From Prevotella sp. E13-17 (lineage in GTDB: Bacteria; Bacteroidota; Bacteroidia; Bacteroidales; Bacteroidaceae): a DNA stretch of 64,000 bases. Below, piece by piece: positions 59,542-64,000 of this stretch; within the stretch, counting starts at the first letter, position 1, and every line of letters begins with the position of its first letter. Made by a program: the position numbers and the translations under genes. The notes under the pieces are model-generated. The model was not told where the DNA came from. It saw nothing but the letters and a program-made list of their open reading frames with translations, and made no database searches. The stretch covers positions 3,380,001 to 3,444,000 of the forward strand of contig NZ_CP091787.1 of assembly GCF_022024035.1 (NCBI RefSeq), in the 5' to 3' direction.

Positions 59542-62163
59542 TCATTTTCCTGAGACTATCTTTTTGATTTCATTGAGCTTGTTGAGCGCCTCGAGCGGCG
59601 TCAGGTTGTTGACGTCGAGCCCCAGAATTTCGTCGCGCACCTGACAAAGCACGGGGTCGTCGAGCTGGAAGAAAGACAGTTGCATGCCCTCCCTGCTCTG
59701 AGCAATCTCGGCCGTAGGCTTGCCAGCGGCGCCCACCTGTGCGTTCTCGCTCTCCAGCTGTTTCAGTATGACGTTGGCGCGCTTCACGATGCTGCGTGGC
59801 ATACCGGCAATCTCGGCCACATGAATACCGAAAGAGTGTTCACTGCCGCCACGTTCCAGCTTGCGCAGGAAGATGACCTTGCCATCCACCTCTTTCACAC
59901 TGACATTATAGTTCTTGATGCGCGAAAAAGTCTTCTCCATCTCGTTCAGCTCGTGATAGTGGGTGGCAAAGAGCGTGCGTGCCTGTGACTTGGGATGTTC
60001 GTGCAGATACTCCACAATGGCCCAAGCAATAGAGATGCCGTCGTAGGTTGAGGTGCCACGACCCAACTCGTCGAACAAGACCAGCGAACGCGGCGTGGCA
60101 TTGTTCAGGATGTTAGAGGCCTCTGTCATCTCGACCATAAAGGTTGATTCGCCCAGTGATATATTGTCGCTAGCACCCACACGGGTGAATATTTTGTCCA
60201 CCAGACCGATTTTCGCGGCCTCTGCGGGCACAAAACAACCCACTTGGGCCAACAATACTATCAACGCCGTTTGACGCAACAGCGCCGATTTACCGGCCAT
60301 ATTTGGGCCCGTGATGATGACAATCTGCTGTCGTTCCTGGTCCAGGAGTATGTCGTTGGGCACATACTGTTCCTCTACAGGCAGCTGTGTTTCAATCACG
60401 GGATGGCGCCCCTGACGGATGTCTATCACGTCGCCATCGTCCACCACCGGACGGATGTAGCGATGCTCTTGCGCCGTCTTGGCAAAGCTGAGCAGACAGT
60501 CGATACGTGCCAAGATGGTGGCATTGGTCTGCACCTCTTGGATATAAGCCTGTACGGCCACAATCAGTTCGTTGAAGATGCGAGCCTCGAGCGAGAGAAT
60601 CTTTTCTTCGGCACCCAGAATCTTCTCTTCGTATTCTTTCAGTTCCTGGGTGATATAGCGCTCGGCCTGAGCCAGCGTCTGCTTGCGCACCCACTCTTGT
60701 GGCACACGGTCTTTATACGTATTCCTGACCTCGAGATAATAGCCGAACACATTGTTATAACCTATCTTCAGCGACTGGATGCCTGTCTGTTCAGCCTCGC
60801 GGTTCTGTATCTGCAGCAAGTAGTCCTTGCCACTATAGGCAATGTGGCGCAGCTCGTCGAGCTCCTGGTTGACGCCATTGCGCACCACCCCACCCTTCTG
60901 CACCAGCTGTGGCGGGTCGCTGACAATCTCGCGCTCTATGCGGTCGCGAATATCGCGGCACTCGTTCATACGTTCACCCAACTGACGAATCACTTGGTTG
61001 TCGGCCTGCAGACAAGCCTGCTTGATAGGCTCCACAGCCTGTAGCGCACGCTTCAGCTGCACCATCTCACGAGGAGTCACTCGTCCTACGGCCACCTTCG
61101 AGATGATACGCTCCAGGTCGCCCACCTGTTGCAACTGTTCGTCGATCAGCTCGCGGAAGTACGGCTCGCGGAAGAAGTAATCCACGATGTCCAGTCGGCC
61201 CTCGATGGCTGCCTTCTCTTTCAGAGGGAACACCAGCCAACGGCGCAACATGCGTCCACCCATCGGCGACACAGTGCGGTCTATCACGTCGAGCAGCGAG
61301 CGTCCGCCCTCCTGCATGGTCTGTATGAGCTCCAGCGAACGGATGGTGAACTTGTCCAGTCGTACGTATTTATCCTCTTCGATGCGCGATATCTGCGTGA
61401 TATGACCTATCTGCGTGTGCTGTGTCTGCTCCAGGTATTGCAGAATGGCACCAGCAGCCACCACGCCGCTGTGCAGATGATCCACGCCAAAACCCTTGAG
61501 CGACTTCACCTTGAAATGCTTCAAGAGCTTCTGCATGGCAAACTGCTCGGTAAAGACCCACTCGTCCATCTCGAACGTCACATAGCGCACACCAAAGTAG
61601 CGCTCGAAGTCCTGACGTCGGTCGCGGTTGTAGAGCACCTCCTTAGGTTGTATGCTGGCCATCAGCTTCTCTACATAGTCGTAGGTGCCCTCTCCCGTCA
61701 GGTATTCGCCCGTAGAGATATCGAGGAAAGCCACGCCACAGGCCGACTTGCCGAAATGCACCGCACACAGGAAGTTGTTCTCCTTGTAGTTCAGCACATT
61801 GTCGCTCATAGCCACACCAGGAGTCACCAGCTCGGTGATGCCACGCTTTACCAGTTTCTTGGTGAGCTTAGGATCTTCCAGCTGGTCGCAGATAGCCACG
61901 CGCTTGCCGGCACGAATCAGCTTAGGAAGATACGTATCGAGTGCATGATGAGGAAAGCCAGCCATCTCGTCGCCCTTGCCACTATTGCCATTATTGCGCC
62001 TGGTCAGTGTGATGCCCAATATCTGTGAGGCCTCCACAGCATCGTCGCAATAAGTCTCGTAGAAGTCGCCACACCTAAAGAGCAGCAGCGCCTCGGGGTG
62101 CTGTGCTTTCAGGTCGAAGAACTGTTTCATCATCGGGGTCAGTTCCCCGTCTTTCTTTGCCAT
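59542..62163 (-). CDS. mutS: DNA mismatch repair protein MutS
   Basis: An 873-residue MutS. The mismatch-reading N-terminus has [16 protein letters not shown] (the F-x-E motif, here FYE near residue 31), then connector and lever domains, and the C-terminal ATPase: Walker [34 protein letters not shown], Walker [18 protein letters not shown] and the [13 protein letters not shown] switch. It recognises mispairs and recruits MutL. A TAGCTTTG box (62190-62183) lies 20 bases before the ATG, and further -7-like boxes occur every 22 bases behind it. Confidence 0.98.
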   Translation of the reverse strand: MAKKDGELTPMMKQFFDLKAQHPEALLLFRCGDFYETYCDDAVEASQILGITLTRRNNGNSGKGDEMAGFPHHALDTYLPKLIRAGKRVAICDQLEDPKLTKKLVKRGITELVTPGVAMSDNVLNYKENNFLCAVHFGKSACGVAFLDISTGEYLTGEGTYDYVEKLMASIQPKEVLYNRDRRQDFERYFGVRYVTFEMDEWVFTEQFAMQKLLKHFKVKSLKGFGVDHLHSGVVAAGAILQYLEQTQHTQIGHITQISRIEEDKYVRLDKFTIRSLELIQTMQEGGRSLLDVIDRTVSPMGGRMLRRWLVFPLKEKAAIEGRLDIVDYFFREPYFRELIDEQLQQVGDLERIISKVAVGRVTPREMVQLKRALQAVEPIKQACLQADNQVIRQLGERMNECRDIRDRIEREIVSDPPQLVQKGGVVRNGVNQELDELRHIAYSGKDYLLQIQNREAEQTGIQSLKIGYNNVFGYYLEVRNTYKDRVPQEWVRKQTLAQAERYITQELKEYEEKILGAEEKILSLEARIFNELIVAVQAYIQEVQTNATILARIDCLLSFAKTAQEHRYIRPVVDDGDVIDIRQGRHPVIETQLPVEEQYVPNDILLDQERQQIVIITGPNMAGKSALLRQTALIVLLAQVGCFVPAEAAKIGLVDKIFTRVGASDNISLGESTFMVEMTEASNILNNATPRSLVLFDELGRGTSTYDGISIAWAIVEYLHEHPKSQARTLFATHYHELNEMEKTFSRIKNYNVSVKEVDGKVIFLRKLERGGSEHSFGIHVAEIAGMPRSIVKRANVILKQLESENAQVGAAGKPTAEIAQSREGMQLSFFQLDDPVLCQVRDEILGLDVNNLTPLEALNKLNEIKKIVSGK

Positions 62164-62183
62164 TCTTTTACTTTTATTATCGC

Positions 62184-62271
62184 AAAGCTATGCTTTTAGA
62201 ATAGTAAAGTGCCACTATTCCACCTGTAAAGCTATGCTTTTCTCGTTGCAAAGTTACGTTTTTTTTCTGTA
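62184..62271. repeat. Phased 22-bp AAAG array in the mutS promoter region
   Basis: Units begin AAAGCTATGC (62184), AAAGTGCCAC (62206), AAAGCTATGC (62228) and AAAGTTACGT (62250), exactly 22 bases apart. On the mutS strand these are TAGCTTTG, GCACTTTA, TAGCTTTA and TAACTTTG, a ladder of perfect and near -7 boxes. Confidence 0.65.
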
Positions 62272-62275
62272 ATAA

Positions 62276-62314
62276 CAAAAAAAGCGAGGCAAAACCCATA
62301 GGTTCTTGCCTCGC
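62276..62314 (-). terminator. Intrinsic terminator of the secreted-protein gene at 62337
   Basis: GCGAGGCAA stem (62284-62292 with 62306-62314), followed leftward by a run of T bases, 22 bases after the gene's stop. Confidence 0.85.
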
Positions 62315-62336
62315 CGATATAGGTATTATCAACGAA

Positions 62337-63656
62337 TTACTTCACGAAGCACTTCTTGCCGTTGATGATGTACAGACCCTTCTGTACGCTCTTCACGCGC
62401 TGACCAGCGAGGTTGTAGATTACCTTCTTAGCACCTTCGTTCTTAATGTTGTTGATACCAGAGGTAGCACCATTGATGCTAACGATGTAGGAGTCTTTCA
62501 ACTCAGGAGTAGTAACATTATTCTTTACATACTTCTGGAGTGAACCCTGAATAACTACCTCATCACCATCCTTGAGGGCTGTAATGTCGTCTTCACCGAA
62601 GTTCTTATTGTTAAAGAACTTACAACGGTAAACTGTCAGAGTGTTAGAACCATTCTTCTCAGCAGCAATAGTGAAAGTGGTATTTCCATAGAGAGAATTA
62701 TCTTCAGTTTTACGATCGAAGGTAGGATCACCACCCACGACGAAGCCCTTCACCTGATAAGCTGCAGTCGTTGCATTATCATCAAGAGCATTGATGAGCT
62801 CCAATGCCTGTGCAACACCAATGAGCTCTACTTTTTGCTCTGTATCACCATTGACAGATACAACATATCCACTTGTAATCTCAGGGATAATCTCAACAGG
62901 ATTAACGTCGGTCTTCTCATACTTCATCAGATTACCGAACAACACAACAGTATCTCCCTTCTTAAACAGACCTGTAGCAGCGTCCTTATTGCCAAGACCT
63001 TTCAAGTTGTAAGCCTTCAGAACATCTGTACCTTCAGCTGTATCAGCAATGGTAAAGGTTGCACTGCTATAGTTGATCTCAACTTCAGAAGTAGCAATAC
63101 CCTTCACATAGTAAGTGAAATCAGTTGACTTACCCGTTTCAAGACCATTGATAATCTCCAAAGCACGAGCTACGGTGATAGCTGTCTCAGCTGTCTGACC
63201 CTCTGTGGGAACTTCAGGAATTATAGCATCGTCGTTGACAGCAATTGACTTAATACGCCAGTGACCAGCACCTTCAGGACGTGTGAACACAACCTCTGAA
63301 GCATCACCAGTCCAGTAACCGCCAGCTACATTATAAGTACCTACGTTTACAACATCTTCACTTTCAGGCTTGTTGATACCATCATAAACAATGACAATCT
63401 TCTTGATAGTGCCTTCCTTAGCGGCAATCGTCATAGTTCCATTAGCATACAAGCGAATACCAGTACCAACATTATAGTATTTACCGTTATTACCAGCACC
63501 ACCAAAGGTCACGGTAAAGTCGCTACCATCGAATGGATCAGTATAGGCTACACCATTCTCAAGTCCTAATTCAGAAAACACGATTTTTCCCGCATTAGCA
63601 TTCATGCCAACCATAGCCAACATGGCTACCAAAAACAAGCGTAATGTTTTAATCAT
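62337..63656 (-). CDS. Secreted protein with repeated OB-like domains and C-terminal sorting tail
   Basis: A 439-residue protein with signal peptide LRLFLVAMLAMVGMNANAG. Residues ~23-145 form a beta-sandwich-like region (GKIVFSELGLENGVAYTDPF). Two related OB-like units follow: TVARALEIINGLETGKSTDF ... VLFGNLMKYEKTD (about 160-260) and GVAQALELINALDDNATTAA ... VVIQGSLQKYVKNNVT (about 275-385), each with a 'YVKGIA/YQVKGFV' strand. The C-terminus, GAKKVIYNLAGQRVKSVQKG plus LYIINGKK, is the Prevotella-type sorting tail. Function unknown; probably surface-exposed. A TACTTTTG box lies at 63708-63701. Confidence 0.85.
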   Translation of the reverse strand: MIKTLRLFLVAMLAMVGMNANAGKIVFSELGLENGVAYTDPFDGSDFTVTFGGAGNNGKYYNVGTGIRLYANGTMTIAAKEGTIKKIVIVYDGINKPESEDVVNVGTYNVAGGYWTGDASEVVFTRPEGAGHWRIKSIAVNDDAIIPEVPTEGQTAETAITVARALEIINGLETGKSTDFTYYVKGIATSEVEINYSSATFTIADTAEGTDVLKAYNLKGLGNKDAATGLFKKGDTVVLFGNLMKYEKTDVNPVEIIPEITSGYVVSVNGDTEQKVELIGVAQALELINALDDNATTAAYQVKGFVVGGDPTFDRKTEDNSLYGNTTFTIAAEKNGSNTLTVYRCKFFNNKNFGEDDITALKDGDEVVIQGSLQKYVKNNVTTPELKDSYIVSINGATSGINNIKNEGAKKVIYNLAGQRVKSVQKGLYIINGKKCFVK

Positions 63657-63700
63657 AATTTTTCGTATCGTTTAAAGTTAATATTAAATGAATTTGTATG

Positions 63701-63708
63701 CAAAAGTA
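63701..63708 (-). promoter_or_regulatory. -7 element TACTTTTG for the gene at 62337
   Basis: It reads leftward, 45 bases before the ATG at 63656. Confidence 0.5.
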
Positions 63709-63780
63709 ACTTTTTTATTTTAAAACAGCAAGGAATTCAAGCATTTATTTTTATTAAATAATGTGATTTGAAGTCATTTA

Positions 63781-63812
63781 TTTGGAGAAAAGAATTATTC
63801 TCAGTAACTTTG
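63781..63812 (+). promoter_or_regulatory. Promoter of leuS (TTTG-N20-TAACTTTG)
   Basis: TTTG at 63781-63784 and TAACTTTG at 63805-63812, with the 20-base spacing typical of Bacteroidetes -33/-7 promoters, 40 bases before the ATG. Confidence 0.75.
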
Positions 63813-63852
63813 CACACTTGAAAACATTAGGAAATAAAAGCAAAACAAAGAT

Positions 63853-64000
63853 ATGGAGTACAATTTCAGAGACATTGAGAAAAAATGGCAAAAGCGCTGG
63901 GTGGACAATGGCACCTATCGCGTAGTGGAAGATGAGAAAAAGAAGAAATTCTACGTTCTGAACATGTTCCCCTACCCCAGCGGCGCCGGTCTGCACGTCG
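63853..64000 (+). CDS. leuS: Leucyl-tRNA synthetase (5' end only)
   Basis: Partial gene: 49 codons from the ATG at 63853 to the window end. The N-terminus, [16 protein letters not shown] and then [20 protein letters not shown], is the LeuRS signature. [12 protein letters not shown] carries the class I HIGH-type ATP site region, which continues beyond the edge. It charges tRNA-Leu. The rest of the gene is not visible. Confidence 0.93.
   Translation, partial: MEYNFRDIEKKWQKRWVDNGTYRVVEDEKKKKFYVLNMFPYPSGAGLHV

Noticed and set aside
1..64000. tRNA or rRNA genes
   Set aside because: All intergenic regions were read for cloverleaf features such as GGTTCGAATCC arms; none was found.

Overview
The window is chromosomal DNA of a member of the Bacteroidales, most likely a Prevotella-type (Prevotellaceae) species. 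The evidence is a SusC/SusD pair, Bacteroidetes promoters (TAnnTTTG at -7, often with TTTG about 20 bases upstream) in front of most genes, a three-gene fumarate reductase, secreted proteins ending in 'GLYIINGKK' or 'AVRKIMR' tails like those of type IX secretion cargo, and lipoproteins with LTAC, LTGC or LSSC lipoboxes. This is read from sequence and family knowledge only; no database search was run. No rRNA, tRNA or CRISPR array was seen.

Layout. 0-8.3 kb (minus strand): M6 protease, a terminator, then an ELWxxDGT-repeat secreted protein, SusC and SusD (SusD runs off the left edge). 8.3-14.1 kb: two EamA permeases, a PreA-like dihydropyrimidine dehydrogenase, PgeF and a DUF389 membrane protein. 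14.1-19.3 kb: an accessory block of AT-richer minus-strand genes holding two Rhs-type toxin tips with probable immunity genes, small secreted proteins and repeat debris. 19.3-23.5 kb: a TPR/HTH sensor-regulator coupled to a TonB-like protein, an NhaC antiporter and MsrA. 23.5-26.6 kb: a MORN-like protein flanked by remnants of one insertion element. 26.6-35.3 kb: GH10 xylanase, MurQ, M3 peptidase, ECF sigma factor, an MGMT-family protein, a REP-associated tyrosine transposase (RAYT) with an extra C-terminal domain, and a lipoprotein. 35.4-38.9 kb: frdCAB. 39.2-45.4 kb: a 1288-residue repeat lipoprotein and a beta-helix carbohydrate-binding protein. 45.6-52.2 kb: mnmG-apt-uvrC, dtd, mazG-like and deoC, with two perfect parS palindromes flanking apt. 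52.2-59.5 kb: polyprenyl synthase, polA, ychF and lgt, bracketed by a ~180-bp inverted repeat. 59.5-64 kb: mutS, a secreted protein and the start of leuS.

The least explained material is intergenic. (1) Five intergenic regions carry degenerate arrays whose units recur at about 21-22 bp, two helical turns; several start at the stop codon of the adjacent gene and some units look like -7 boxes. (2) A 137-bp module with three palindromes and two TTTG-N20-TACCTTTG promoters stands upstream of both dtd and ychF. (3) An 83-bp promoter-leader, identical up to the start codon, drives both the ECF sigma factor and the MGMT-family gene. (4) GC-rich CCCTCCC/GGGAGGG repeats and 'gagaactgaga' repeats have invaded coding ends (MsrA C-terminus, PgeF interior, the 5' end of a toxin-tip frame).

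Functionally the window joins housekeeping genes (repair, replication, tRNA quality control, anaerobic respiration) with glycan capture (SusC/D, GH10, beta-helix binding protein) and interbacterial competition genes.
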